64,000 nucleotides of DNA from Diogma glabrata (lineage: Eukaryota > Arthropoda > Insecta > Diptera > Cylindrotomidae). The position numbers and the translations under genes were made by a program. Every line of letters starts with the position of its first letter. Positions within the stretch are counted from its first letter, which is position 1. Below the pieces are notes generated by a model, which was not told the DNA's origin, made no database searches, and was given only the letters and a program-made list of their open reading frames with translations. This document shows positions 46,501 to 53,167 of this stretch, in pieces. The DNA lies in contig OY856188.1 of the NCBI GenBank assembly GCA_963693315.1, positions 249,507,394 to 249,571,393 of the forward strand, given 5' to 3'.

Positions 46501-47966
46501 TTATTTATTAACGTTGACTAATTATATTGTGGAACTTCCAGTTCCACGGTGTGTACCCTATTGCATGGTTCGTACACATATTTAATCAGGCATTCATCAA
46601 TGTATCTATATCGATGCTCATCCAGATTGTGGGATGTTAATTTGCATCACAACAAAAAACGACTCCAACATTCCATCTTTGAGGATTCATTACAAAATTA
46701 CCGAGACTATCGTGGGTTTTAACATCATCATTTATTGTCAAGGGGTATCAAGGTTTTACTTCCGTTTCCATGAAAGAAATTTTTGTTGATATAGTAGTCT
46801 CAATATTCCATCTAATGCCCAGTTTCAACTAATCCTGATTTCTTTGTAACTTTAATGCAATAAAATTTTAAATAATTGATTTCATTTCAGCTCATAAAAT
46901 ATCGTTCAACATTCCATTTCTTGAGAACGCAATCATAAATGATATGGAAGATATTGTTAAAATAACAACCATAATTGTAGATGCCACTTCCTCAAGTTTA
47001 ATAGCAATATCTATCCACGCTACAAACTATGGATTCAAAGCTGAAACATTTAAAATTTCAGTTAAAAATTGTGTACCATTTGCTGAAATTGATGATTACA
47101 CGAAATCAAAAATATTGTTACCACACAAAGGTGGAAAAGTATGTATTAAAATTCCGACGCAGCTTGTATTAAAACATCGAACACAGAAAAAGAAATGTCT
47201 TGTTACGGTTGAGTCGCCGAGTTCTAAAATTGTAACAAAACGATCAATTCTAATTCAACACCATTCCCGATGTTTTTGCATATGGAATTGTGCTTGTGTC
47301 TGTTTTGGTGCATTGGCAGAAACCGGTGCAAAGCTAACATGTACTACAATAAGTGATGAGGAGGAAATCTCTGCTGGATTTACTGAAAGTATCGAAGATG
47401 TGGAAACACGTACAATTTTTAATTGGAACGCGATTTTATTTATATGTTTTCTAATTCTGTTTTTAATTATATTAATTGGATGTTTAAAAGCTTGTTTTGG
47501 ATTGTGTTCCAAGAAAATCGGAAAGTGGAAATACAACTATCTTCAACCAATGCACGATTACGAAGAATCATCATGTTTTCGACGATTTTTTATCAACTCA
47601 ATTTTTTTTCTTGTGTTTCCATTTGTTTGTTGTTGTAAATGTTTTACAGCAAAACCAGACGATCTTCAATCGTTACCAAGTTCAACATGGAATAAAACAA
47701 TTATTCAAACTGAATTTGAGATTGGCCAAGATGATGATGATGATGATGACGAATTAACTAAATTGTTGGAAGAAAGTGAAAAAGTTTCGGAATCATATGA
47801 AAAAATACAAAAGCAGAGTAAATCAGGTGAAAGTGATACATATCCGTTTAGTTCATATAACGATGAGGATGAAGAGAATGACACCAGTTTTGTGCTAACA
47901 GCCTTGACGGAAAGTAGAGAATCATTGAAGATGCTAGTAAGTAAGAGTAAGCATACTATTTTGTAA
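20835..47966 (+). CDS. HAP2: HAP2/GCS1 gamete fusogen, seven exons across 27 kb
   Basis: join(20835-21239, 25578-26652, 33369-33491, 34524-35370, 35484-35588, 35655-36211, 46891-47966). All junctions are GT/AG and phases agree (0, 1, 1, 2, 2, 1), giving 1395 residues. HAP2 is a class II-like membrane fusion protein that merges gamete membranes in many eukaryotes. Support: N-terminal signal sequence; first domain with LLEC...C and SPYLIQI...YPLQFV; IWFSVF at residue 816-821, like the conserved WYSVF strand; RRYKLLIP; a later domain with paired cysteines; a Cys-dense stretch CFCIWNCACVCF; one transmembrane segment at 1218-1237; a cytoplasmic tail. Family members usually have 600-1100 residues. 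The excess is an Asn/Asp-rich insert at residues 136-816 where domain II and its fusion loops should be. Small symmetric exons could be missing from introns 1 or 2. The gene may also continue downstream (see 53079-63540). Confidence 0.82.
21540..21725. repeat. Copy of the dispersed repeat family
   Basis: Shares AGGCAATCGCCATTTTGTCA, ATATCTACAAAACATTCTGG-type and CCCGTTATTCGTTTAAGCTC strings with 25255-25385 and, more weakly, 9595-9720. Confidence 0.55.
22000..25140 (-). mobile_element. Decayed Ty3/gypsy element in HAP2 intron 1
   Basis: Minus-strand frames at 22951-22695 give RRPCGDYRLIDVTIQDRYPI then, in another frame, FSKIDFVRAYHQIPVAAEN, the conserved start of gypsy reverse transcriptase (nine or more diagnostic residues). 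At 25043-25025, minus strand, TTGGTGACCCCAACGTGAT looks like the end of an LTR plus primer-binding site, so the 5' LTR would lie to the right of it. Protease/gag should lie between and RNase H to the left, but stops and frameshifts hide them. Integrase and the 3' LTR were not seen. Confidence 0.6.
25150..25400. repeat. Copy of the dispersed repeat family
   Basis: Same order of blocks as at 21540-21725: AAGGCAATCGCTATTGTGTA, TGTCTACAAACCATGCTAAC, AGACCCGTTATACGTTTAAG, then TACATGTTTTGGTCTCCTTC. Confidence 0.55.
25578..26652 (+). CDS. HAP2: HAP2 exon 2: Cys-rich double module and Asn-rich insert
   Basis: Acceptor TTTTCAG|ACTCTA, phase 0; donor ATAA|GTAAGT, phase 1. Codes residues 136-493. It opens TLACPNCSNNN, then a Lys-rich coiled-coil-like part. 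A cysteine-rich block at residues 237-317 follows, made of two related modules: TCHCKNC...KCDCCKTC and ACSCPECQ...KCDCCNSLNSC. After that come about 170 residues dominated by Asn, Asp, Glu, Lys and Ser (DNDNDNDKDNDDEQN). The open frame of over 1000 bases in AT-rich DNA, plus matching splice phases on both sides, argue that it is coding. I do not recognise the Cys modules from other HAP2 proteins. Confidence 0.75.
26846..27345. mobile_element. Fold-back (long inverted repeat) element, copy 1
   Basis: Arms of about 220 bases (26850-27075 and 27095-27330) are inverted copies: ACACGAGGGTAACCTTGTCC and GGACAAGACTACCCTCGTGT, GTTCGGCAAGCTCCGAAAAA and TTTTTCGGAGCTTGCTGAAC. A ~20-base loop separates them. 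A second copy is at 36478-36990. No protein is encoded, so it must be mobilised in trans. Confidence 0.75.
27450..27840 (+). repeat. Three tandem diverged copies of a ~125-165 base unit
   Basis: Each unit has a TTTTTGTCGATCAGATATTTTA-like start, TTTATTTTTCATTCGCTTCT, then CGACGCTGAAGACCTTCG or a variant. They begin near 27475, 27632 and 27755. Confidence 0.6.
28610..29240 (-). mobile_element. 3'-terminal fragment of a non-LTR retrotransposon
   Basis: Read 29230 to 28750 on the minus strand: IRPCTEYCCQVWGAA, LAIMDSVQKRLYELW, then LDSLQHLRTVADLVVFYKYR, SATATTETIEIPRC, SQKDFFVRAAYKWNSFPEPL. This is the conserved region behind the reverse transcriptase in CR1/L2/Jockey-type ORF2 proteins ('RP.lEY..qvW', 'L..RR.va.L..fYr', 'R..y.W.SLP'). 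One frame change lies near 29100. The RT itself is absent: a 5'-truncated copy, as expected from target-primed reverse transcription. Confidence 0.75.
29505..29580 (+). repeat. ACCCGGGT short repeats
   Basis: Four ACCCGGGT palindromes within about 60 bases (GGGTTACCCGGGTACCCGGG). Degenerate relatives occur at 30265-30300 (TTACCCGGGTAGTTAATGGA), so an 800-base segment is bracketed by them. Confidence 0.55.
30510..31170 (+). repeat. Tandem duplication, unit about 265 bases
   Basis: TTGACAATAA...TGTGCATCGCAAAATTCTA and GGTGCTCTTTCAAATGACA recur about 265 bases later as TGTGCATCGAAAAAATCTAG and GGTACTCTTTCAAATGACAG. A weaker third relative (GCAGCCCTTTCATATGATAC) is near 31130. Confidence 0.55.
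31960..32920 (-). mobile_element. Non-LTR retrotransposon fragment (post-RT part)
   Basis: Minus-strand frame 32402-32196 reads AKNLGFILDETLEINDHISF and FPALLKYKLVQHLILPF, matching the region directly behind the RT (compare QAKNLGMAFDDRLDWEAYVN in the element at 3.6-7.9 kb). 32172-31978 continues it. Downstream pieces at 32914-32723 are too broken to name. A different, older copy than the 3.6-kb element. Confidence 0.65.
32940..33180. repeat. Dispersed repeat copy
   Basis: Shares TCTCGATTTATGGCAAGTTTTATGT-like (compare 52597-52620) and GGCAACGGGTTAGCTTTTGC (compare 36342-36360 and 52400-52425) with other loci in the window. Confidence 0.5.
33369..33491 (+). CDS. HAP2: HAP2 exon 3: short acidic/basic linker exon
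   Basis: TTATTCAG|AAGAAG to ATTCTG|GTAATT, phase 1 at both ends. Codes about 41 residues (EEKTEELNNVDDAIQNNFKS and onward) of the same charged, Asn-rich character as exons 2 and 4. It is symmetric, so it could be skipped without breaking the frame. Confidence 0.65.
33874..34353 (+). repeat. (CCAGATA)n minisatellite in HAP2 intron 3
   Basis: About 65-70 head-to-tail copies of the 7-base unit CCAGATA with scattered single-base variants over 480 bases. It sits inside the 1.0-kb intron between exons 3 and 4, ending 170 bases before the exon 4 acceptor. The long open frames on both strands come from the repeat and are not genes. Confidence 0.95.
34354..34430. repeat. (ACCAT)n run ending in ACCATACCATATGGTATGGT palindromes
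   Basis: ACCATACCATATGGTATGGT occurs twice (around 34382 and 34408). Each is a perfect palindrome able to form a hairpin in RNA or DNA directly beside the minisatellite. Confidence 0.8.
34524..35370 (+). CDS. HAP2: HAP2 exon 4: long acidic Asn/Asp-rich insert
   Basis: TTATTACAG|ATTCGG (phase 1) to ATTTG|GTAAGA (phase 2). Codes residues 535-816: no domain, many Asn and Asp, several aromatic residues in acidic repeats (NYDDYSSLFNNIENDFDDNF). It ends with the basic dipeptides KRS before VENIW, where the conserved HAP2 strand begins. RKRS directly before the conserved part is a possible furin-like cleavage site, which is inference only. Confidence 0.75.
35484..35588 (+). CDS. HAP2: HAP2 exon 5: conserved WFSVF strand
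   Basis: Acceptor GATTTTAG|GTTTTC, phase 2 in; donor CTGCA|GTAAGA, phase 2 out. Codes IWFSVFNMTAPLQFLTTKIL and 15 more residues. IWFSVF aligns with the 'lWYSVFel' strand found in HAP2 proteins from plants to animals. The competing acceptor at 35491 opens a different frame that does not fit exon 6. Confidence 0.8.
35655..36211 (+). CDS. HAP2: HAP2 exon 6: end of domain II and cysteine pair region
   Basis: TATTTAG|TCTCAC (phase 2) to CCTG|GTAAGA (phase 1). Codes residues 852-1037. It begins LTSSSGIYASNNLSILFSFH, SDIINLEKPLNHRRYKLLIP, which fits the HAP2 stretch that ends in a conserved 'yLiIP'. An acidic Glu/Asp loop (TEEENDEEEENIDDEN) follows. Then comes KICEAKKI...NEIGVHSLFDDVAK...NCGKNSNEKCLN, which fits the 'C.kiGVsy..F......C....CL..Q' segment. 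Confidence 0.8.
36478..36990. mobile_element. Fold-back (long inverted repeat) element, copy 2
   Basis: Begins TGATGATTACCACAAATTTT and ends in its complement-like ATAAAATTGTAATAACTAT. The arms share GTTGTCGAGTCTGACAACCC-type and TTTTTGTCGGACAAGATTAT sequence and meet near 36735. Over its length it matches 26846-27345, with independent base changes in each copy. Confidence 0.75.
37980..38625 (+). repeat. 306-base tandem duplication
   Basis: CTATGATGTTATGGTCATTA and TTCCAAATACATGTCGAGGA at 38020 and 38173 recur at about 38328 and 38479 with roughly 80% identity by eye. Confidence 0.7.
39255..39304. repeat. Imperfect palindrome (stem-loop)
   Basis: GTGCGGCTATTCAGTTGA pairs with TCAACCGAATAGCCACAC across a short AT-rich loop: an 18-base stem with two mismatches. 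It could be a remnant of a tiny inverted-repeat element or an intronic hairpin. Confidence 0.6.
39538..40511 (+). mobile_element. 5'-truncated RTE-type non-LTR retrotransposon with A29 tail
   Basis: An open frame from the left edge (39539) to TGA at 40472 is followed within 10 bases by 29 As (40483-40511). A 5' truncation plus a poly(A) end is the mark of target-primed insertion. The open frame and clean tail suggest a young copy. I could not define a target duplication. Confidence 0.8.
39539..40474 (+). pseudogene. C-terminal half of an RTE reverse transcriptase
   Basis: Starts inside the RT at LRQGDAISPILFNLALEYVW, then MIAYADDVVILGRS (catalytic YADD), LQINYNKTKHMN, FKYLGSMLDS, KTLIRPVVMYGSQTW, and the typical end RSNRIAWFGHVLRAD...SGRPRGRPRLQR...DLKKIG. 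These blocks are those of RTE-class ORF2 proteins in insects. The endonuclease and the first RT motifs are missing, so there is no start codon and no activity. 311 codons remain open. Confidence 0.85.
41657..42268. mobile_element. 612-bp MITE with GGGTCATTCCAT terminal inverted repeats
   Basis: Left end GGGTCATTCCATGG, right end ATGGAATGACCC, flanked on both sides by ATGA (41653-41656 and 42269-42272), a likely 4-base target duplication. Inside are several TGTTACGTTGGTCAC motifs (41862, 41876, 42060) and TACGTATGTCAC at the right end. No coding frame. The ends and motifs resemble the larger element at 54758-58402. Confidence 0.75.
43012..43385. mobile_element. Inverted-repeat element nested in the gypsy copy
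   Basis: Arms of about 105 bases: AAGTTTTAATTTTGTATATTTAGGTATT..ACATCAATAAAAAACGC on the left is complementary to GCGT-side GATGTCAATGAATACCTAAA and ATATACAAAATTAAAACCTC on the right (43305-43375). About 150 bases lie between the arms. Non-coding. Confidence 0.65.
43614..44712 (-). pseudogene. Gypsy integrase remnant
   Basis: Core pieces on the minus strand: SNSKYKRYCVTIIDRYSH (about 44350-44300) with the first catalytic Asp context, and DQGSQFESNLLSKL (about 44205-44165). The C-terminal part 43805-43614 reads VRTSRIRKSLQAPYEGPSPV then DFVIDLKG...SIDKLKPYF, the GPY/F-type module of Ty3/gypsy integrases that helps target chromatin. Stops and frame changes separate the pieces. Confidence 0.7.
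45025..45624 (-). pseudogene. Gypsy reverse transcriptase remnant
   Basis: Pieces FFTTIDLAHTIKFI (degenerate IDLarAYHQI) at about 45470-45420, then TFKEHLKYLKTVFQRLSDAC, VNKCNFAKTNVDFLGHSIDS, GIKPTIERVNAI at 45255-45060. The YVDD stretch between them is broken. Clear match to Ty3/gypsy RT. Confidence 0.75.
45563..46023 (-). pseudogene. Gypsy gag remnant
   Basis: Minus-strand reading gives FQQTKYSHVLRVTTPTLVTL, DILTNFDQDHPYYRSKKVLL and SERIRKILCGMEFGDKCPQN, the gag capsid pattern 'Y..L...K..LL.....SE..R..kLL.g.elGD..Ps' of Mag-type gypsy elements. A homologous plus-strand piece is at 50405-50680. Confidence 0.65.
46891..47966 (+). CDS. HAP2: HAP2 exon 7: domain III, transmembrane segment, cytoplasmic tail
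   Basis: TTTCATTTCAG|CTCATA, phase 1. Codes residues 1038-1395. A beta-rich part with cysteines at 1098, 1122 and 1140 is followed by SRCFCIWNCACVCFGAL, dense in Cys as in HAP2 domain III, then Cys 1188. Transmembrane residues 1218-1237 (AILFICFLILFLIILIGCLK) are followed by Cys residues (ACFGLC) that could be palmitoylated. A second hydrophobic, Cys-rich patch (FFLVFPFVCCCKCF) lies near 1278-1289. The tail has a run of seven Asp. Just before the TAA, three overlapping donor-like sites GTAAGT, GTAAGA and GTAAGC (47937, 47941, 47947) would allow splicing to downstream exons. Confidence 0.82.
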
Positions 47967-49273
47967 GTTTTGCTAGCCTTGAAATGAGTTGAAATTTTCT
48001 GTTGTATAACAAACATATTTCAATTTTTTGTTGTTTGTGTTTCTTGTGCTTCCTCAAAATGACAAACAAAATGTCATATAATATTATATTTTGCACAGAA
48101 ACAAAAACGACGACCGTAATTAATCATAAATGTCAAAGTTATACTGTAACAAAAAACATAAAAAATATTTTGCAAACAAAAAGTTTGGTAATTAGCGGCT
48201 TTTATGTTTTGTCGTTACTTAAAAAACTTTGTTTACAAATTGAGTTGAAAAGAATTCAAATTGTTGTGACTTTATTTAATATTTCTGGAGTGTTGGAAAG
48301 GTTTGTTAAATTAAATAAAGTGAGGATATTAATGCAATTTTCTTGGCTTTCCTAATATTGGGATGCCAGCGGATGAACTTTATTCATCCAACGGAAACAC
48401 TCTCCGTCTTAGTTATGGAGTATTATTTGATTATAGGACTCTATTGCTGGCTCGAAGAAATGAAACTTCATATAACTCTAAATAGGGCATTGATTCAGTG
48501 AGGAAGAAAACGCGTCACATCATCAGGTAACATATCATTCTTCCCTACAAAACAATTTCTTCTGTTAGTTTTAACTATTAGCTTTAAGAGTTATAAGTTT
48601 TTTTTTCGCATGAAAACCATTTTCTCAGACTGGGATACTTCTTCTGGTATTGACTCATAATTGTTTCAGTTAGGTTGGATCATTTTTAATCAATGAAATG
48701 TTAATCTGCTTCAGTAGACTTTTATCAAACTATAATTAAACAATCACCCAGTTTTTGTTTACAACCATATAGAATTTGTAACCTCGCACTTTGGATACAC
48801 CAGTAGCCTTATTTAGACAATGCTTGCAGTCCCGAGTAGAAGTCATGGTACGTATCTTGAGTCTCGAAAAATGATTAATTCTGAGGTATAAACTCCACTG
48901 ATTTTAATGAAAGTTTAACGATTGCTGCAAGAGGTGGAATTTCTTGTATCAAATAGTTCTCCAGAAAAAATACATTCAATGTTAATAAAAGTATTGCATC
49001 GGAATGATAGGAGCCATACATTTGAAAAAAAATTTCGGTGATGTTGATAATTTTTGTAGTATGTTATAAAAGCTGAGACGACCTATTCAAAGTCAAATGG
49101 ACTGAAGATCGGATATTGAGCCGATTTTTTCGGTTCACAAAGAATTTCTGGTATCAGTAGCTCTCTCATGACAGATGGGGTTGTAATTAGAACCCAAATA
49201 TATGATGATTAATTCGATCCCTCCGTATTAACCAATTATCAAACTAAAAACCATCCAAAAACAGTCATCAGTC
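47967..49273. other. No gene recognised (HAP2 3' flank or intron)
   Basis: AT-rich. An AATAAA near 48313 could end the short HAP2 transcript. The open frame at 48002-48355 has no domain. Confidence 0.4.
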
Positions 49274-49602
49274 TGTGGCAATTACTTCCAGTTCCAACAA
49301 ATAATAAATAGCTCAAAGTTACTTATACAATGTATTGCGTTATACATGTTTTATCTTCCTCCCGGTGTTAGTTCACAGTTACCAAAACTAGTTCAGCTCC
49401 TGGTAGAAAAAAAGTCCTCTGCTCCTGGTGGTAAAATTTCTAAAACACAGACTTTTCTTTTTTTCCGTAAGAAATCGAGCGTCTTTGGAATTAAAGGAAC
49501 TTACACCGGCAGGAAGATAAAATATGTATAACGAAATACATTACGTAAGTAAATTTTCTGCTATTTATTATATGTTGGAAATGGAAGTCATTGCCACACG
49601 CT
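49274..49602 (+). mobile_element. LTR with long internal inverted repeat (copy 1)
   Basis: Begins TGTGGCAATTACTTCCAGTT and ends GGAAATGGAAGTCATTGCCACA. The outer ~105 bases on each side are inverted copies of one another (CGTTATACATGTTTTATCTT against AAGATAAAATATGTATAACG). Related to the LTRs of the gypsy element at 42.8-46.5 kb. Confidence 0.65.
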
Positions 49603-49979
49603 CAAAATCGACAGATTTAAACGTTGTTTTAAGAAAATATCTAAAGTGGACTTAACTCAAAACTCACCAATTTCGAGTACTATTCTAGGTCGCGCAGATG
49701 AAACATAGTCTTTTACAGATAAAATTCATTTCACTCCTTCGGATACATCCTATTCTTCTACTTCTACCTCTACAGAGGAGACGCTACGTTGCAGGTACTG
49801 TAGCAATTAAAAGAGTTAGATTTTATCACATTCCTCAACAAAAACTAAACCATCCTGATCCTACTACCTACCTACTCAAGTAGGTAGAGCCCCTCGTACT
49901 CTCACTCGTTTTCTCCGTGCTCCGGCACAAACATTCTCTCTGTTTATCATCCCATCTTTGGTGAGATCAGGGGGAGAGT
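49603..49979 (+). mobile_element. Internal remnant of an LTR element, ending in a polypurine tract
   Basis: About 375 bases between two LTR-like units, ending AGGGGGAGAGTG immediately before TGTGGCGATAACTT. That arrangement is the 3' end of an LTR retrotransposon. Nearly all gag-pol is deleted. Confidence 0.5.
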
Positions 49980-50262
49980 GTGTGGCGATAACTTACAGAT
50001 TCAACAAATAATAAAAAGCAAAAAGTTTGTTTACGCAATATATTGCGTTAAACATTTTTTATCTTCCTACCGATGTTAATTCACCGTAACAAAAACTGTT
50101 CGTCTCCTGGTGGAGAACAATATTTAGTAGTAATAAAATTTTTTTTTTACTGGGAGCTTACATTTGTAAGAATATAAAAAATTTTACTACGCAATATATT
50201 GCGTAAGTAAACATTCTGCTTTTTATTTTTTATTGGAATTGGAAGCTTTCGTCACACACACC
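49980..50262 (+). mobile_element. LTR with long internal inverted repeat (copy 2)
   Basis: TGTGGCGATAACTTACAGAT ... GGAATTGGAAGCTTTCGTCACACA. The outer ~100 bases are again inverted copies, and each contains the palindrome TACGCAATATATTGCGTTA or its variant. Confidence 0.65.
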
Positions 50263-50289
50263 AACTCCACACATAAATCATGTAGCATT

Positions 50290-50690
50290 AAACATTCTTC
50301 CTTTCTGGGAAAAGAAACCGAGCTTATGGTTCCTCATTTAAGATGGGCAATGCCAGTTAGCAAACATTAAGTCCCATCAAACCAAGTATGGCCATGTACT
50401 TAGTATGATCACTCCCGCACTAGCTTTAGTCAGTGACATTTTGATTAAGACCGATCAAGATTGCCCCTACAATAGGGTAAAAGGGGCTATTCTAGTTCGC
50501 TTATCCAGCAGCGTTGGTATGGACCTTGAGAATGAAAAGTCCTCACAACTTTTAAGGAATATAACTGGGCGATTCCAATATTCATTTCAAGAGGAATCTC
50601 TAAAAACTCTTTGGGACAAAAAACTCCCAACTAATGATTGCACTGCTATCGTTATTACTGCCCAACGTTTGTGTGGCGATAACTTCCAAT
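50290..50690 (+). pseudogene. Gypsy gag fragment
   Basis: The frame from 50405 reads MITPALALVSDILIKTDQDC, DLENEKSSQLLRNITGRFQY, LKTLWDKKLPTNDCTAIVIT, the capsid region of a Mag-like gag, in the same family as the minus-strand copy at 45563-46023. At 50673 it runs into another LTR start (TGTGTGGCGATAACTTCC), so element pieces are scrambled. Confidence 0.65.
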
Positions 50691-50899
50691 TACAACAGTT
50701 AATAAATAACAGAAATTTTACTTACGCAAATGTGCATAAACGAAAGAGATGCATATACGCTCCCACTCAGAGAGGAAATCTAGGATCGCTTCCTAAACGG
50801 ACGTTTAGATCCGCTTTAGTCCCGCTCGCAAAATCATCGAAGGATAAGACAGCATTTACAGCACCAAGTCATCCACTTTATAGTTCAAGGTGATTCGGG

Positions 50900-51300
50900 T
50901 TATGTAATGCCCCTTAGATGATGTGCAGACTCTTCGAAAAGGTATTATAGTTCTACATCAGCTACACTTTAGCGTATTCGTTTATCTTGATGATCTACTC
51001 ATTGTCTCAGTCACGTTCAAAGAACACCTTGAACTGCGAATAATAATGGTTAACCTGTTAAGAGCACACAAACTAACTATCAATGTGGAGAAAAGTCAGT
51101 TTGCACTTCGAGAACTAAAGTACCTATCATATATAGTGGGTGAGGAGGGAGGGTTTAAGAATCGAGCCCGCAAAAATAAATGGCATTATTTTTCAGCTTC
51201 CCTATCAATAAAACAAACCCGACAGTTAATGGGTAAGGCTGGTTGATATCAACATTTCATTCATGATTGCACTGGCATTACAGCTGTTAAATAAAATTAG
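50900..51300 (+). pseudogene. Reverse transcriptase fragment of a second gypsy lineage
   Basis: Reads FVYLDDLLIVSVTFKEHLEL (catalytic YLDD), LTINVEKSQFALRELKYLSY, IVGEEGG, then shifted IKQTRQLMGKAGWYQHFIHD. This YLDD form with QLMG..GWY resembles the 17.6/297 side of the gypsy group and differs from the Mag-like RT at 45 kb. No ends visible. Confidence 0.7.
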
Positions 51301-52395
51301 AAAATTTGTTTGGATTTGTTTGTAGAAGCTCAAAGTACTTTTTGAAAATTAAGAGTGGGGTTGACGAGTGTGCCGGTTCTTATTAACCCAGGTTACTAAC
51401 ATTTTTGCTATGTAAGCTCCCATGGTTTGGTATGTACTGGCAATGGAGTAGCTCTCTATCAAAACAATGACGTTGATATAGACCAATTTCAGTCAAATCA
51501 CAAAAACTAAATACTTCGCAGTAGAAATACACGGTGGCAGGGAAAGATTGTTTGGCGATAGTTTAAACTTTAATCAGTTAAAAATTTTAGTTGATCAATC
51601 AATTGAAATAATGTAAGACAATTGTGTTTAGGAAATGTTACAGAGAATATTTGGTTTGCACAAAATAGTTTGAAGTGACCGATTTTTTCCTTTCAGTGAA
51701 GTGATGCCCACAGACAATACGCCAAGAATATGTACAAAGCTACGCCAGCCAAACATCAGCCAGCGCTATTAACATATCGTGCGGTATATACAGGCAGTAT
51801 ATCCGAGCCATCAAAGGTTAAGGACCAGAGAGGTCAAGAAAGGCTCGTTTTAAACTAAGTAACAGATATTACAGAGGCTCTTTTTCCAATTTTCGAACAC
51901 GATAAATATCATAATATGGTGTAGTTCCTCACAAAAATGTTAGCCTAACTGTGTACTACCGTCACAAATTCGGTACGGAAGTATGCCAATGCACATCACC
52001 ATGTTCAGACAGTCAACCTCATAAACGAGCAGTAACGTGGAAAAGTGGGAACAAAAAATAGAACCAGCGGCTTGTGTGGAAAACAATGCGATCATGATTA
52101 ATTTTTGCTCTTTTACAGCGTATCACATAGTTTATATTCACTAAGTCAAAAAGTTGCATATAAAGAATTTTAACAAATAGTTGAATTAGAAATACATTAC
52201 TCTGTGGCATCTTCTATCTCATGTTCACTTCTATGGTACAAAATTTAGGTCTTAAACGATGACCTGGAACGTGACAACAACCCCTAATCCTACGCAATAT
52301 CGCATGTTCAATTTTTTTCGATGCACTTGAACAGATCAAAAGCTTTTTTCCAGCATTATATTTCAAACTTTTTTTAACAAAAATATCGACAAAAT
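51301..52395. other. No gene recognised
   Basis: Probably old retroelement sequence continuing from the RT fragment. At 51715-51760, ATGTACAAAGCTACGCCAGC and GCCAGCGCTATTAACATATC hint at an integrase end but do not establish it. Confidence 0.3.
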
Positions 52396-52720
52396 CTTGA
52401 AAAATAGGCAAGAGGTTAACCTAAGCATTTTGAAATCCAGAAAAATAACTTAGATGACGATGACAGATAAACTGAAAGGAGAAACCAATACATGCATCGT
52501 ACTGAAGTTTGAGCTTAATTGAACAACAGGTCTAGGAACAGGTAGTATATTCAGAGAATATCTTATATGGGAAACTTGCGATTGCTGGCATTTTGTCGAT
52601 TTATGTCCAGTTTTATGTAACAGTCATCTTATTTTTGAAAATCGTGATTACATGTATGGCTAGATCTCCCTATACTATTTTTGCCTTCACATTACTCATC
52701 TCGATGCCATTTTTGAAGAA
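52396..52720. repeat. Dispersed repeat copy
   Basis: AATAGGCAAGAGGTTAACCT, GCATTTTGAAATCCAGAAAA and TTTGAGCTTAATTGAACAAC match strings at 33130-33165, 36335-36375 and 36430-36445 in the window. Confidence 0.5.
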
Positions 52721-53078
52721 GAAAACATCAAATTCAAAATAAAAAACCCAAATCTTGCAAACACTTAGTTTATTTTATATAAATTGTTTTGTTTTGGTCT
52801 TCTTGTTAAAAATACGCTTAAACGAATAACGGTCAGTATCATGGTCAAATAAATATAGTTTCTTGGAATTTATTTTGATTTAAATTAAAAACACAATCAG
52901 CGCGAAACAAAGAAAAAGAAATGTAAAAAATTAGTCACCGTTCGTGCGAGATGGTGTCTGTTTAGTTACCATATGTTATTGATGACATCATAATTATCAA
53001 TTTTTTTTCTTTTGTAAATGTTAGCACAATCACTGTTGAACAGATTAATATTTCATATATAAATTTATACAATTGCAG

Positions 53079-53167
53079 TTTCATTGGAAAAACAACAGAA
53101 AATGAAAAAGTTTAAAACAATTTGTGAATCAAACAAGTTAGGAGTTGTTCGCTGCCTTCGTAATTTG
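53079..53167 (+). CDS. Candidate exon, phase-compatible with HAP2 and with 63044
   Basis: ATTGCAG|TTTCAT to AATTTG|GTAATA. In phase 1 it reads SLEKQQKMKKFKTICESNKL and GVVRCLRNL, ending in phase 0. It fits upstream to the HAP2 donor at 47941 (CTAGTAA|GTAAGA, phase 1) and downstream to the exon at 63044 (phase 0). The composition is ordinary soluble protein, not repeat-derived. It has no start codon of its own in a good context. It is either part of a long HAP2 tail or part of an unknown gene whose 5' exons I did not find. Confidence 0.5.

Larger units (their letters stand above)
42830..46535 (-). mobile_element. Decayed Ty3/gypsy (Mag-like) LTR element
   Basis: On the minus strand, gag (46023-45563), reverse transcriptase (45624-45025), integrase core (about 44440-44150) and integrase C-terminus (43805-43614) follow in order, then the purine-rich tract CTAGGAGGGGAGCG directly before TGTGGCGATAATTTC, the start of the 3' LTR (42956 and leftward). 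The 5' LTR is at about 46535-46371. It shares TTACGCACTGCATTGTGTTA with the 3' LTR. Gag runs almost directly into RT, so protease and part of RT are deleted. A separate inverted repeat is inserted at 43012-43385. Confidence 0.75.
36212..46890. other. HAP2 intron 6 (10.7 kb), transposon-filled
   Basis: Holds the second fold-back copy, a 306-bp tandem duplication, an RTE fragment with A tail, a 612-bp MITE and a minus-strand gypsy element. 37000-37900, 38630-39240, 40690-41650 and 42270-42830 show only AT-rich sequence. Confidence 0.7.
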
